A DNA stretch of 64,000 bases from Planctomycetaceae bacterium (GTDB lineage: Bacteria; Planctomycetota; Planctomycetia; Planctomycetales; Planctomycetaceae): contig PBOJ01000038.1 of NCBI GenBank assembly GCA_002724315.1, forward strand, positions 1 to 64,000. The letters run 5' to 3'. Of the stretch, positions 25,244 to 34,621 are shown one piece after another (within the stretch, counting starts at the first letter, position 1; each line of letters opens with the position of its first letter). Below the pieces are notes generated by a model. It did not search any database, was not told the origin of the DNA, and saw only the letters and a program-made list of their open reading frames with translations. The position numbers were made by a program, and so were the translations under genes.

Positions 25244-26670
25244 CAGACGTTCGCCGGAGCCGGGGCCAGCAGCTTGTCGACCTCGTTGGCGACAATCACC
25301 CCGTAGTTCACAGCGCCCAGCCATCCGGACATGATGATCCCCACGCTGCCGGCGTGGAACAGTCCCTCGACCTGCGAAGACAACCCCTGGCTGACCTTCA
25401 GGCCCTCGAATTTCGTCCCGAAACTGGCACCCAGCGGGTGGCGGGTGTAGTGCTGGAATGTCCGCGGCGTCGAGGCCTCGACGTGGTCGGTGATCTCGCG
25501 AACGTTCGGGACATACTGCTCCAGGCAGTCAAGAGTCGTCTCGCACAGGTCCTGCTTGGAGGCCTCGTAGTCCTCCTCCGAGAGATCGGCCCAGTCGCCA
25601 TAGTTGGCGTTGGTGGAACTGACGACCAGGTGACGGTCACTGCCGGGCCGGGTTCGGGGATAATAGAAACTGAACGTGCGACTCGAGATGTCGCGGCTGA
25701 GCATCGCGTCGATGTCGAATCCTCGATGTTCGGAGTGGAACAGCAGATCGCCACACGGTTCAAAACCGGCACCGGGTTTCATCGCGATGTAGACCTGGCA
25801 ACTGCTGTTGTTGAGCCGCACCGCACGGGTCTCATCGACGAACTCGTTGTCGAACGCATCGGCCCCCACCAGTTCCAGGACCGTCTGCTTGATGTTGGCG
25901 TTGGAGACCACCGCCTGGCAGGTGATCCGGCGGCCATTGACAACAACGGCTGCCACCTTGCGGCCCGGTGTCACCTCGATCTTCTCGACCAGGCAGCGAA
26001 TCCTGACATCGACCCCGTTGGCTGTCATCTCCTCTTTCATCGCCCTGACCAGTGCGTCGGTGCCGCCCTGGAAAGTGAACACACCCTTGCTCATGAAGTT
26101 CGAGAAGACGATGCCGTAGGTCAGGGCGGGATCTTCGAGCGTCGAGCCATTGGCGTAGGTGATCGGTTCCATCAGCATCCGCACGACGTCATCACGGCCC
26201 GGAAAGAATCGCTCGAAGAGCTCCCCGGTTGTCATTTCCTGGTCGTCGTAGAAATTCATCCCGCGTGCCATGTCGAAGAACTCGGCGACCGTCTCGGCGG
26301 CCACCCCGAACTTGTCGATCAGGATGCTGGTGAAATCCTCACGATCGAAGCTCGTCTGCAGAGAGAACTGCGGATTCTCGAAACGGATACCATCCAGTTG
26401 CACGATCCGCTCGGCAATCTCCGGGGTCCAGTACTTGCGACAACTCTTCTTCATCCCGAACGGAAACCCGTGGAGGGAGATGTCGAAGATGTGTCCGCCC
26501 CTGCGGTTGAACCAGGTGGCCATGCCGCCGAGTTGGTAGTGATGCTCGAGCAGCAGCACCGAGTAGCCGGCGCGGGCGAGCGTATTGGCCGAAGTGAGAC
26601 CGGCGAGACCCGAACCGATCACGACGATGTCGTAGTGGTCTCGGGCGTCCTTGAGGAAGTCGCGGGGCAT
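25243..26670 (-). CDS. CrtI/retinol-saturase-type FAD-dependent oxidoreductase
   Basis: 475 residues. The dinucleotide fold is [20 protein letters not shown] with the acidic end [13 protein letters not shown]. The C-terminal FAD signature is [20 protein letters not shown]. The overall layout and block spacing follow phytoene desaturase / all-trans-retinol 13,14-reductase proteins. It starts two bases after the stop of the other CrtI-like gene and overlaps fabZ by one base. In this context an acyl-ACP or free fatty acyl chain is a more likely substrate than a carotenoid, since no phytoene synthase is near. No membrane helix is evident. Confidence 0.85.
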   Translation of the reverse strand: MPRDFLKDARDHYDIVVIGSGLAGLTSANTLARAGYSVLLLEHHYQLGGMATWFNRRGGHIFDISLHGFPFGMKKSCRKYWTPEIAERIVQLDGIRFENPQFSLQTSFDREDFTSILIDKFGVAAETVAEFFDMARGMNFYDDQEMTTGELFERFFPGRDDVVRMLMEPITYANGSTLEDPALTYGIVFSNFMSKGVFTFQGGTDALVRAMKEEMTANGVDVRIRCLVEKIEVTPGRKVAAVVVNGRRITCQAVVSNANIKQTVLELVGADAFDNEFVDETRAVRLNNSSCQVYIAMKPGAGFEPCGDLLFHSEHRGFDIDAMLSRDISSRTFSFYYPRTRPGSDRHLVVSSTNANYGDWADLSEEDYEASKQDLCETTLDCLEQYVPNVREITDHVEASTPRTFQHYTRHPLGASFGTKFEGLKVSQGLSSQVEGLFHAGSVGIIMSGWLGAVNYGVIVANEVDKLLAPAPANV

Positions 26671-26672
26671 CG

Positions 26673-28058
26673 TCAGAGACTCTTCGACGGTCTCAACAGG
26701 TGCAGGTTGGCCATGGTGATGCCCGAAAGCATCGAACCGATGATACCCAAAAACCCCTGGTCGGTGCCGCAGAGAAAGAGATTACGGAGATGGGTGCAAC
26801 CATCGCGGATCTTCCGCGGGGCACCATAAACACAGCCGTTTTCGTGACCGGTGAACTTGCGGATCGTCCGCGGAGTGAAGATGTCGGTATCGACGATGTG
26901 ATCACGGAAATCGGGCACGAACCTCAATGTGCTCTCCAGCACCCGCCGGGCCCATTCGTTTTTCTGCTGCACGTACTCGTCGGGAGGCAGCTTCAGCCAA
27001 TGGGCCGGATCGGCCAGCGCCGTGATCCTCATCCGCCCCTCCCCCGACGGCTCACCGTACTCGAAATTGTTCGGCGAACAGACGATTCCACTCGAGACGT
27101 CAACCGGCACATCGGGACGTCGGTACTGGAAGAACGGGCTGTCGTTGAAGAAAACGATCGTCTGGTCGTGGCCGAGATCGGCGGGTTGTTGATCCAACGA
27201 GTAGATCGACTCGACAAACGAAATCTCGCCGGGCGGACTCACATCGGTGGCCTGATCGCACATTCGCATCGTTTCGAAGTTGCCCGCCGAGGAAAGCACG
27301 TTCCTGGCCTCGATCACCTGTCCGTCATCGAGCATCACTCCGGTGGCCTGATCACGTTCACTGAGGATCTTCTGGACTCCTGTTCGAAGCCGCAGTTCAC
27401 CGCCCAGGCCGCGGAACTTGCGGACCAGCTTCTTCATGATCACCCGCACCCCTTCCAGTGGACGGCCGAAACCCTCCTGGAAAATGCTGCGGAACATGAT
27501 CACGAACTGAGGCCACTCCAGATCGTCCGGCGTGGCACTCGAATAGAACATCGTCGGGCACAACAGCATCTCGACCAGCAACGGGTCATCGAGTTCCTCG
27601 CAGAGCACCTCACGGGTCGAGATCTGTGGCTGCTTCAGGGCCATCGGATCGTATTCGGCAACCCGTTTCACCAGCCTCGCAAAATTGTCCTTCTCGTGCG
27701 GAAACCTCTGGACCACCTGTTGTTCGAAATACTCGAAGTCGTTGGTGAACTTCAGCGTGCAGTCGGGGAAGACGATCGAGGATTCTCGCTGGGGCACCAG
27801 CGCGAAGTCATCCCATCGGAGCCTCAGTTGACGCAGGAGCTTCGAGAGTGGCCCGGTGAGCGTTCCCGGCGCCGCGTAGTTGGTCACCGCGTGCAGGCCC
27901 ACATCGTGGTTCCGCTTGCGGAGACGGTAGAACGAATTCAGTCCCCCGATGGTGGTGTGCCGTTCCAGCACACAGACCGATCGATCGAAGTAGGCCAGGC
28001 GGATGCCGGCGGCAAGGCCAGAGAGACCAGCCCCGATGATGACCGTGTCGTAGCGCAT
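26673..28058 (-). CDS. CrtI-type FAD-dependent oxidoreductase, second copy
   Basis: 461 residues. FAD motif [20 protein letters not shown], then [20 protein letters not shown]. The C-terminal block is [20 protein letters not shown]. It differs enough from the next gene (different substrate-facing regions, for example [20 protein letters not shown]) that the two are diverged paralogues, perhaps acting on successive double bonds or as a heterodimer. It lies 27 bases after the ACP gene. The chain it oxidises or isomerises is unknown. Confidence 0.83.
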   Translation of the reverse strand: MRYDTVIIGAGLSGLAAGIRLAYFDRSVCVLERHTTIGGLNSFYRLRKRNHDVGLHAVTNYAAPGTLTGPLSKLLRQLRLRWDDFALVPQRESSIVFPDCTLKFTNDFEYFEQQVVQRFPHEKDNFARLVKRVAEYDPMALKQPQISTREVLCEELDDPLLVEMLLCPTMFYSSATPDDLEWPQFVIMFRSIFQEGFGRPLEGVRVIMKKLVRKFRGLGGELRLRTGVQKILSERDQATGVMLDDGQVIEARNVLSSAGNFETMRMCDQATDVSPPGEISFVESIYSLDQQPADLGHDQTIVFFNDSPFFQYRRPDVPVDVSSGIVCSPNNFEYGEPSGEGRMRITALADPAHWLKLPPDEYVQQKNEWARRVLESTLRFVPDFRDHIVDTDIFTPRTIRKFTGHENGCVYGAPRKIRDGCTHLRNLFLCGTDQGFLGIIGSMLSGITMANLHLLRPSKSL

Positions 28059-28085
28059 GCTCCGCTCCGGTCAATGACCCCCGGA

Positions 28086-28349
28086 TTAAACCGGGCTCTC
28101 GACGTCCTTCAACAGTGGCTCAAGGTAACTCACGGTCCCGGCCATCGTCGCCAGGTGCTCGTAGTCCTCTTCGGGAATCTGCACCCGATACTGCTTTCTC
28201 AATTCCATCACGATATCGAGAAAGTCCATGCTGTCCAATTCCAACTGCTCACGAAACGGCACGTCGTCGACCAGGCCCGAAAGATCCTCATCGGGCTGGA
28301 TTCGGGACAGGATGTCCAAGATCACACGTCGGATTTCGTCCGCGACCAT
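28086..28349 (-). CDS. Acyl carrier protein
   Basis: 87 residues. The phosphopantetheine attachment Ser is in the motif LELDSMDFLDIVMELRKQY, in the right place (about residue 40). Length, helical layout and acidic charge fit a discrete ACP; it is clearly not the housekeeping AcpP because of its sequence and its position inside this cluster. Between ketosynthase (28 bases upstream) and CrtI-like gene (27 bases downstream), it is the probable carrier of the chain worked on by the operon. Confidence 0.93.
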   Translation of the reverse strand: MVADEIRRVILDILSRIQPDEDLSGLVDDVPFREQLELDSMDFLDIVMELRKQYRVQIPEEDYEHLATMAGTVSYLEPLLKDVESPV

Positions 28350-28376
28350 TCCGCCTCGCTCCCATCCGCCTCGTCT

Positions 28377-29627
28377 TTACCCATCCGCCTCAAATCTCTT
28401 GACGATCACGACCGAGTTGATTCCGAGCATGCCAAAAGAGTTGTTCAGAATGTAGTTGACCCGGTCCAAGGGCCGGGGCGAGTTGGCGACAATCTGAACG
28501 AGTCCACACTCGGGATCCTGTCGATCGAGATTGATTGTAGCGTGTGCGATTTGGTCTTTGAAGGCAGGCAAGTTGCCGACCAACTCCAATGCCCCGGCTG
28601 CACCCATCGCATGACCGATGAAACCCTTGGTATTGTTGACCGCCAAAGACTCACGATCACCGAAAACTTCACGAATCGCACGACATTCTTCGATGTCTCC
28701 CTGGTCGGTTGCCGTGGCGTGGCTACTGAGAATATCGATATCTTCGGGAGTGATCCCGGCCCGATCCAGTGCCAATCTCATGCATTCGGCCTGTCGCCCG
28801 GCATCCGGCAACACGAAATCAGTGGCGTCGGAGTTCATCGCGTATCCGACGATTTCTCCGTAGATTTTCGCGCCGCGGGCCAGGGCATCCGGCAACCGCT
28901 CCAGGATGCAGACAGCTCCACCCTCGGCCACCACGATCCCATTGCGGTCGATGTCGAAGGGACGACACGCTTTTGTCGGGTCCTGGTGAGACGCCAGAGC
29001 CCCCTGGCTGTTGAAACTCGCAAAAATCCCGAACGTGTGAATGCTCTCTGATACCCCGCCACACAGTGCCATATCGACATCGCCGAGCCTCAACATCTGT
29101 ACACCCTGGATGAATCCGGCGTTCCCCGCCGCACAAGCGGCTCCCAAGGTCAGATGTGGACCGGTGATCCCCAGGCTCAACGTCACTTCGCCGGCCGGAT
29201 TGTTCGCCACGGTCCGTGGGTTGTGGTGGTGTGACCAGACGCTGGTGTCGTAATCGTACTGCGAGATCTCATAAATCTCGTTCTCGGTCTCTACGTTGCC
29301 ATGCTCGGTGATGCCCAGGTAGACCCCCATCCGCGACTTGTCCCGGTCACCCAGATCCAGTCCCGCGTCGGCCACCGCCTCGTGAGCACAATAGATTGCG
29401 ATCGAGCCCGACCGGGTTCCCCGTCGCACTTCCCGGCGGCCCTGGTGAGCCAGGACGTCGAAATCGCAAACCCCGGCCAGCACGTCACCCATGTACCGGG
29501 TCTCGTAGGCCACCACACCCGATCGACCATCCAGCAGGCTCTCACGGAACTCGCCCAGGGAATTCCCGTTGGGTGAGGCCAGACCGATGCCGGTCACCAC
29601 GATTCGCTCGTCAACGAAGGACGACAT
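28377..29627 (-). CDS. Beta-ketoacyl-ACP synthase II-type ketosynthase
   Basis: 416 residues; condenses acyl with malonyl-ACP. The complete catalytic set is present: Cys165 in LTLGAACAAGNAG, His303 in LSSHATATDQGD, Lys334 and His339 in NNTKGFIGHAMGAAG. The start is VVTGIGLASPNGNSLGEF. The end, NNSFGMLGINSVVIVKR, is FabF-like but with Leu replacing the usual second Gly of FGFGG. First gene of the operon 29627 to 24785; upstream is a 353-base intergenic region that should carry the promoter. Confidence 0.92.
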   Translation of the reverse strand: MSSFVDERIVVTGIGLASPNGNSLGEFRESLLDGRSGVVAYETRYMGDVLAGVCDFDVLAHQGRREVRRGTRSGSIAIYCAHEAVADAGLDLGDRDKSRMGVYLGITEHGNVETENEIYEISQYDYDTSVWSHHHNPRTVANNPAGEVTLSLGITGPHLTLGAACAAGNAGFIQGVQMLRLGDVDMALCGGVSESIHTFGIFASFNSQGALASHQDPTKACRPFDIDRNGIVVAEGGAVCILERLPDALARGAKIYGEIVGYAMNSDATDFVLPDAGRQAECMRLALDRAGITPEDIDILSSHATATDQGDIEECRAIREVFGDRESLAVNNTKGFIGHAMGAAGALELVGNLPAFKDQIAHATINLDRQDPECGLVQIVANSPRPLDRVNYILNNSFGMLGINSVVIVKRFEADG

Positions 29628-29980
29628 GCCAGGGAGATCCGGGGACGCGTTGGGAAGTGAGTGTGGCGTCGCGGGAGACGAGAAGCGTCCCGTAGAACCG
29701 CCCCAACCGAGAGAGATTGTCCGAAGTTCCGCAGACTACTCGACGCGCGACGTCAGGACAAGCGGGTCGCCACCGACACCGGGCATGAACACCGGCACGG
29801 GTCGCCGGGAAGAGGCCGAATCCGCCCTTGCAGCAAATCCGACCAAAGACTAACTTCCGCCGCCTCGACGGCTCCCGCGCCCCCAGCCCGGACAACCTGT
29901 CGAGCCTCACTCTCAACTCAACTCAACTCACCACTCACTCCAACCGGTTCCCCGGTGACGCTCACGGAGGGCGGATTCCG
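29628..29980. other. Divergent intergenic region between the acyl operon and the TPR lipoprotein gene
   Basis: 353 bases with no supportable gene. It must hold the promoters of two divergent units, but no clear -35/-10 pair was found on either strand. A short run of the five-base unit ACTCA lies at about 29916-29930. The plus-strand gene has GGAGG at 29966-29970. Confidence 0.5.
29916..29930. repeat. Short ACTCA tandem run
   Basis: Three consecutive ACTCA pentamers in the leader of the TPR gene, flanked by further CACTC/ACTCA-like copies. Probably slippage. Confidence 0.6.
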
Positions 29981-30856
29981 ATGTGTATCGACTCCCGACC
30001 AGGACGCACCCTCGGACTTCTCCTGGCTACAGGCCTCGTCTGCAGCTTCGTCGGCTGCAACCCCATGAGCGCGTTCCTGATGAACCGCACCGGGTTGGCC
30101 TATTACGAGTCCGGGGACTACACCGCGGCCACCAAGGAATTCCAGCGGGCTGTCGCCGATCACCCGAACAACCCCGACTACATCTACAACCTGGCCAGCG
30201 CCGTCCGCAAACAGGGGCAAATCGCCAAGGCCGAACAGTTCTATCGCCAGGCCCTGGAAATCGACCCGGGTCACCAGCCCAGCTACCACGGACTGGCTCG
30301 GTTGATGGTCGACAGTGGTCGAGGAGTCGCGGCCGCCGAGTTGCTGGGAACGTGGGCGACGGCCGAGGTCTGGCGCCCCGAACCACACATCGAATTGGCC
30401 TGGCTGGCCAGGGAATCGGGAAACACCGCCGGAGCCGAACGCCACCTGCTCAACGCACTCCGCGCCAGCCCCTCGCACCCGGTCGTCACGGCTCACCTCG
30501 GACAACTCTACCAGGACTCCGGGCAGTCCGATCGAGCGACCGCCATGTACCAACGATCACTCTTCAGCGACTGGTACCAGCCGGAAGTCCGCTCGAGGCT
30601 CGCGTCGCTACGTGAACAGGGCGTTGGCATTGGCCAACCCACCACCACGCTGGCCGCAAATCCGAACCCGTCCTTCACGACGCCCGTCTACAACACCGTC
30701 ACACAACCCACCGCACTGTTGGCACCACAGCCCACGCCACAGCCCACCGCACTGTCGGCACCGCAGCCCACACCACAGCCGGGTCCGGTGGCCACTCCTC
30801 AGCCGGACAACGCTCCGGCAACGGCCAGCGAGCTTCCGGTGGTGACGCCCAGGTAG
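29981..30856 (+). CDS. Tetratricopeptide-repeat lipoprotein with Pro-rich tail
   Basis: 291 residues from the ATG at 29981 with GGAGG ten bases upstream. The signal is lipoprotein-like, with Cys in CSFVGCNPM. At least four TPR units follow (NRTGLAYYESGDYTAATKEF, NLASAVRKQGQIAKAEQFYR, HIELAWLARESGNTAGAER, AHLGQLYQDSGQSDRATAMY). The C-terminal 80 residues are low-complexity, rich in Pro, Gln and Thr with two near-identical 12-residue units. Likely a scaffold at the outer membrane; partners unknown. The lipobox is imperfect, so acylation is probable rather than certain. Confidence 0.78.
   Translation: MCIDSRPGRTLGLLLATGLVCSFVGCNPMSAFLMNRTGLAYYESGDYTAATKEFQRAVADHPNNPDYIYNLASAVRKQGQIAKAEQFYRQALEIDPGHQPSYHGLARLMVDSGRGVAAAELLGTWATAEVWRPEPHIELAWLARESGNTAGAERHLLNALRASPSHPVVTAHLGQLYQDSGQSDRATAMYQRSLFSDWYQPEVRSRLASLREQGVGIGQPTTTLAANPNPSFTTPVYNTVTQPTALLAPQPTPQPTALSAPQPTPQPGPVATPQPDNAPATASELPVVTPR
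30707..30778 (+). repeat. 36-bp tandem duplication coding for the Pro-Gln-rich tail
   Basis: Two in-phase copies of a 36-base unit (30707-30742 and 30743-30778) that differ at only three positions. They encode 12-residue units of the form PTALxAPQPTPQ in the TPR lipoprotein. Confidence 0.85.
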
Positions 30857-30880
30857 AGGCGCCGGTCGTCTCCGTCAGGT

Positions 30881-32059
30881 TCAGTTGCCCTTGTCGCCCT
30901 TGGGACGCTTCGGTCGCTCGGGCTGATCCGACTTGCCGTCGGCCTTTTTCTCGGGACGGCCCTTTCGGTCTCCCGACCCTCCGCGACCACCGCCACCTCG
31001 GTTCTTGCGTCGCGCGCGAGACGCTTCGACTTCCTCGACAGTGACAAACCCGTCCGAGTCACCGTCCAGACGATCGAAGAAATTCGCCAGGAAGGTGCCC
31101 TCCGACTCGGCCTTCGAGATCTTGCCATCCTTGTCCTTGTCAAATTCGGCCATCCGACCCAGTCCCGTCTCGGCAGCGCCCTCGGCGGTCTTCTTGCCCG
31201 AGGATTTCCTGCCGCCGCCCGGACCACCACGGCCACGTCCCCGACCACCTTTTCGGCCTCCGCCACCGCCACCGCCACCGCCAGCAGCAGGTTCGATTCC
31301 ACCCGGATCCCCCATCTCGCCGGCAGTGACAACTCCATCCTGGTTCTTGTCCGCCTTATCGAAGAACTCCAGCAGGCTCGGCAAAACCACGGTTTCAGGA
31401 ATCACATCGGACTTCTTGTTCTTGACTGCCCGCTCGACCTGCCACCGCTCGACCCGATGAGTGCCGACCGAGTCGGTCTCAAAATCGAGCATCTGCAGTT
31501 GCTCTGCCAGGGAGAGGGGTTCGGCGACAGGCTGAACCACCTCGTAATTGCTCGTCACGCGAACATACGGCTGCGACCGGACAATGGTCTTCCCGTCCTT
31601 GCCCGGCTCGACCTCAACCTCGAAGGAGTGGTCACGGAACAGGCTCGGCCAACGAAAAACCGCATAGCGAACCCCTGTCTTCTTGGACAACTGGCTGGAC
31701 TCGTCGCGGAACGATGTCGTCACCAGCCCGACGGCATGGCTGCGGGCCGATTCGAGTGTCAGTCCGGATTTCGGTTGATTCGAAAAAGCCGACTCGATCG
31801 CACCAAGCGAGTAGCCGCTGCACAGTGGTGAGGAAATCTCGACGGTGGCCAGGCTGACGACGAACAGCAGGATCACCCACCGCACCAGGCGAGGTCCACG
31901 AGATCCCGGAGGATCGCCGGACACTTCCGGATCGGCTCCAGCCGCAACCTCCGCCACGGTCTCTCCGGAGTCACGCTGTTCAGCCGATGATTCGGCCGCC
32001 TCGACCTGGTCTTCCGGGCTGTCGTCGGAATCCGCGGGGGGCATCGGATCTTCAAACAT
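30881..32059 (-). CDS. Single-pass membrane protein with three EF-hand motifs and a Gly-rich spacer
   Basis: 392 residues. An acidic N-terminal region of about 55 residues is followed by one helix (LVRWVILLFVVSLATVEI), so the rest is probably periplasmic. The region of about residues 75-225 has no family match I can name. Three canonical 12-residue calcium loops follow: DKNQDGVVTAGE, DKDKDGKISKAE and DGDSDGFVTVEE. The first is separated from the other two by a poly-Gly and basic stretch of about 40 residues. The end is Lys/Gly/Arg-rich and probably disordered. Calcium binding is a strong inference from the intact loops. Confidence 0.75.
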   Translation of the reverse strand: MFEDPMPPADSDDSPEDQVEAAESSAEQRDSGETVAEVAAGADPEVSGDPPGSRGPRLVRWVILLFVVSLATVEISSPLCSGYSLGAIESAFSNQPKSGLTLESARSHAVGLVTTSFRDESSQLSKKTGVRYAVFRWPSLFRDHSFEVEVEPGKDGKTIVRSQPYVRVTSNYEVVQPVAEPLSLAEQLQMLDFETDSVGTHRVERWQVERAVKNKKSDVIPETVVLPSLLEFFDKADKNQDGVVTAGEMGDPGGIEPAAGGGGGGGGGRKGGRGRGRGGPGGGRKSSGKKTAEGAAETGLGRMAEFDKDKDGKISKAESEGTFLANFFDRLDGDSDGFVTVEEVEASRARRKNRGGGGRGGSGDRKGRPEKKADGKSDQPERPKRPKGDKGN

Positions 32060-32086
32060 GGTTCGCTCTTTCAGTTTGGACGTGAC

Positions 32087-33220
32087 TCAATCCCGGTCGT
32101 TCAGCTCCAGCCGGATCCATCGGATCACGCTGACATTGTCCTCGTAACACCAGAAGACGACAAACACTGCCCCGTCGTCAAGCCGCACGACCGATGGAGC
32201 ACCGAACCGCAACGCCCGAAAGTTCTCGGCCATCGAGTCGCCCATCCGCGTACTCCCCTCCTGGCTATGACCCCACAACGGCCGTGTCGCCGCATTGATC
32301 CACTTGTCTCCGTCAATCCGGACATCCTGCAACCACAAACCCGGCTCGTCGGTCCGACGGTAAACGACCAGCACCCGACCCTCTCCAATGACGAGCGGCG
32401 TCTGCGTCTGGCCGATCAGCCCGGTCGATCGATGAGGCGTCCACGTGGCACCACCGTCAGAGCTGAGGGCGTACTGGTTGGGTCGGTCCTCGGCAGCGGG
32501 CAGATCGTGGCACCAGGCCACCGCGAGCAGCCGTCCGTCGGACAACTCGACAATCTTCGACTCCCAGAAGATCACCGCTTCCGAACCCGCTTCACTCATC
32601 ACCGGCAACCACTCCGGCCAGCTGCTCCCACGATCGCTGGAGACAAACGCAACCAGTTGGTGTCCGTTGGGCAGCCTTCCGCTCCAGTCGGGCCAGGTCG
32701 AAGAAATCAGCAGCCAACGGCCATCGGAGAGCTCGGTGATCGGAGCACACAGCTCCCACTCGGGACCTTCGATCGGCGGCTCGACCCGGCACGGCTCACT
32801 CCATGTCCGGCCGCCATCCGCCGACAAGGTGGTCTCGAATCGCGTCGGCACAAATCCCAACGTGCCGGTATGAGTCAGCCCCTCGCCGGCCAGTTCACGC
32901 CGATCGTGTCTCTGCAGCAGACCCACGATCTTGCCGTCGCTGTCGACGGCCATCTTGGTCCCTTCCGAGACCCCCGGGGGGACTTCCGGCACTCCCAGTC
33001 GGCCCTCGTCGACCCACGTCCGTCCTCCATCGAGCGACCGCGACAGGTGCACTCGCAGATTCTCGGCCTCGAACGCCTCACCCACATTGTAGGAAACCAG
33101 CACCTCCCCGTTGCCCAGGGGAATCGCCGAGGGAAAGTACGCATGGCGGCTGGTCACGTGCGCCATCGGATTGCGGAACACCACCCCGGTTTCCATCTCG
33201 ATCGACAACTCGGCGCTCAT
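32087..33220 (-). CDS. Sialidase-fold (BNR/Asp-box) protein
   Basis: 377 residues, no signal peptide. Asp-box repeats are SLDGGRTW, SADGGRTW, SSDRGSSW and SSDGGATW, spaced as in six-bladed sialidase propellers. The FRNP phrase near the start (VFRNPMAHVTSRHAYFPSA) resembles planctomycete exo-alpha-sialidase-type proteins. Whether it cleaves sialic acid is not shown by the sequence; the family also holds uncharacterised glycosidase-like proteins. Divergent from the mannonate-dehydratase operon, with about 165 bases between, so joint control of sugar-acid use is plausible. Confidence 0.78.
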   Translation of the reverse strand: MSAELSIEMETGVVFRNPMAHVTSRHAYFPSAIPLGNGEVLVSYNVGEAFEAENLRVHLSRSLDGGRTWVDEGRLGVPEVPPGVSEGTKMAVDSDGKIVGLLQRHDRRELAGEGLTHTGTLGFVPTRFETTLSADGGRTWSEPCRVEPPIEGPEWELCAPITELSDGRWLLISSTWPDWSGRLPNGHQLVAFVSSDRGSSWPEWLPVMSEAGSEAVIFWESKIVELSDGRLLAVAWCHDLPAAEDRPNQYALSSDGGATWTPHRSTGLIGQTQTPLVIGEGRVLVVYRRTDEPGLWLQDVRIDGDKWINAATRPLWGHSQEGSTRMGDSMAENFRALRFGAPSVVRLDDGAVFVVFWCYEDNVSVIRWIRLELNDRD

Positions 33221-33385
33221 CAGGTCCCATCTCCGACCAGGTCGTCAGGCCAACCGCCCCACCTTACTCCTGCCCCGATGAGGCCACAACGAGTCGGCGG
33301 GCCGCCAAGCCATCCACGTTCGACGGATCCCTCTTCAACCACTAGTCTTGGAGTCCGCAGATCCCCAGTGAGAGACCTCGGCTCG

Positions 33386-34621
33386 ATGGCCGCTTCCGAC
33401 ACTCACATCACCGATGTCCGTGCCATCCTGACCGCTCCGGCGGGAATTCGGCTGGTCGTCGTTCGTGTCGACACCAACCAGCCGGGCCTCTACGGACTCG
33501 GCTGTGCCACCTTCACCCAACGGGCCCGCGTGGTCGTCACGGCCATCGACGAGTACCTGAAGCCATTCCTGGTCGGAAAGGACCCGTTGGAAATCGAGGA
33601 CGTCTGGCAATCGTCATTCGTCAGTTCCTACTGGCGCAACGGTCCGGTGCTCAACAACGCCATCAGCGGTGTCGACATGGCCCTGTGGGACATCCTCGGC
33701 AAGCACGCCGGCCTGCCGGTCTATCGGCTGCTGGGTGGAAAGTGCCGAGAGGCCGTCGACACCTACCGACACGCCACCGGTGAGACGTTCGAGGAGGTCG
33801 AGGAGTCGGTGCGGGGGTACCTGGACCAGGGTTACCGTCATGTGAGAATCCAGGTGGCAGTCCCCGGCGCTTCGACCTACGGATCACCCACTTCCGGCGG
33901 GGACCAATCGGTGCCTCCCAACCGCAGGACCGAAACCTGGCCCCACGGGCCCTATGCCCGCCTTGTGCCCCGCCTGTTCGCTCATGTCCGGGATCGCCTC
34001 GGCGATGAGGTCGAGTTGCTGCACGACATCCACGAGAGAATTCCTCCCGTGCTGGCCACCCGGCTCTGCCGTGACCTCGAGCAGTTCCGGCCATTCTTCA
34101 TCGAGGATCCGTTGTCTCCCGAGGACGTCGGTCACTTCGACAACCTTCGCCGACAGACCACCGTCCCGATCGCGATGGGCGAGTTGTTCAACAATCCCAA
34201 CGAGTGGATTCGGCTGGTCTCTGAACGGCTGATCGACTTCATCCGTGTCCACATGTCGCAGGTGGGGGGGCTCAGTCCGGCACGGAAAATGGCCGCGATG
34301 TGCGAGTTCTTCGGAGTCCGCACCGCCTGGCACGGCCCCGGAGACGTCTCGCCGGTGGGACACGCCGCCAACGTGCACCTGGATCTTGCGGTCCCCAACT
34401 TCGGGATCCAGGAAGCCCACGGATTCTGCCAGGCAGAGATCGACTGTTTCCCCGGCTGCCCGGAACTCCGTGACGGCTACTTTCACGCCAATGACAGCCC
34501 CGGGCTGGGGATTGACATCGACGAGGAACTCGCCGCGAAGTTCCCCGTGACCGAAGATCCCCCGTTCGACCTGTTCTGGGGCAACATCCGCAACCCCGAC
34601 GGCACGATCCAGAAACCATGA
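33386..34621 (+). CDS. D-mannonate/D-altronate dehydratase-like enolase-superfamily enzyme (ManD/RspA type)
   Basis: 411 residues from the ATG at 33386. Family path: LNNAISGVDMALWDILGKHA, GYRHVRIQVAVPG, DIHERIPP, FFIEDPLSPED, AMGELFNNPNEW, SQVGGLSPARKM and AWHGPGDVSPVGHAANVHLD. The metal-binding Asp, Glu and Glu and the His in AWHGPGD are present. ManD-type enzymes dehydrate mannonate or related acids to 2-keto-3-deoxygluconate. It overlaps the thioesterase gene by four bases (ATGA), forming an operon of three coupled genes. Confidence 0.88.
   Translation: MAASDTHITDVRAILTAPAGIRLVVVRVDTNQPGLYGLGCATFTQRARVVVTAIDEYLKPFLVGKDPLEIEDVWQSSFVSSYWRNGPVLNNAISGVDMALWDILGKHAGLPVYRLLGGKCREAVDTYRHATGETFEEVEESVRGYLDQGYRHVRIQVAVPGASTYGSPTSGGDQSVPPNRRTETWPHGPYARLVPRLFAHVRDRLGDEVELLHDIHERIPPVLATRLCRDLEQFRPFFIEDPLSPEDVGHFDNLRRQTTVPIAMGELFNNPNEWIRLVSERLIDFIRVHMSQVGGLSPARKMAAMCEFFGVRTAWHGPGDVSPVGHAANVHLDLAVPNFGIQEAHGFCQAEIDCFPGCPELRDGYFHANDSPGLGIDIDEELAAKFPVTEDPPFDLFWGNIRNPDGTIQKP

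Noticed and set aside
25354-26829. Plus-strand open frame of 491 codons
   Set aside because: Opposite the CrtI-like flavoprotein with intact FAD motifs; no motif of its own.
26700-29051. Plus-strand open frame of 783 codons opposite the acyl operon
   Set aside because: It is the reverse of strongly conserved ketosynthase, ACP and CrtI coding sequence; its translation shows no domain and is rich in His, Arg and Gln, as mirror frames in high-GC DNA are.
32267-33385. Upstream extension of the ManD-like gene by 373 codons
   Set aside because: The extra part is antisense to the Asp-box sialidase-fold gene and lacks any domain; the ATG at 33386 gives the standard family N-terminus.
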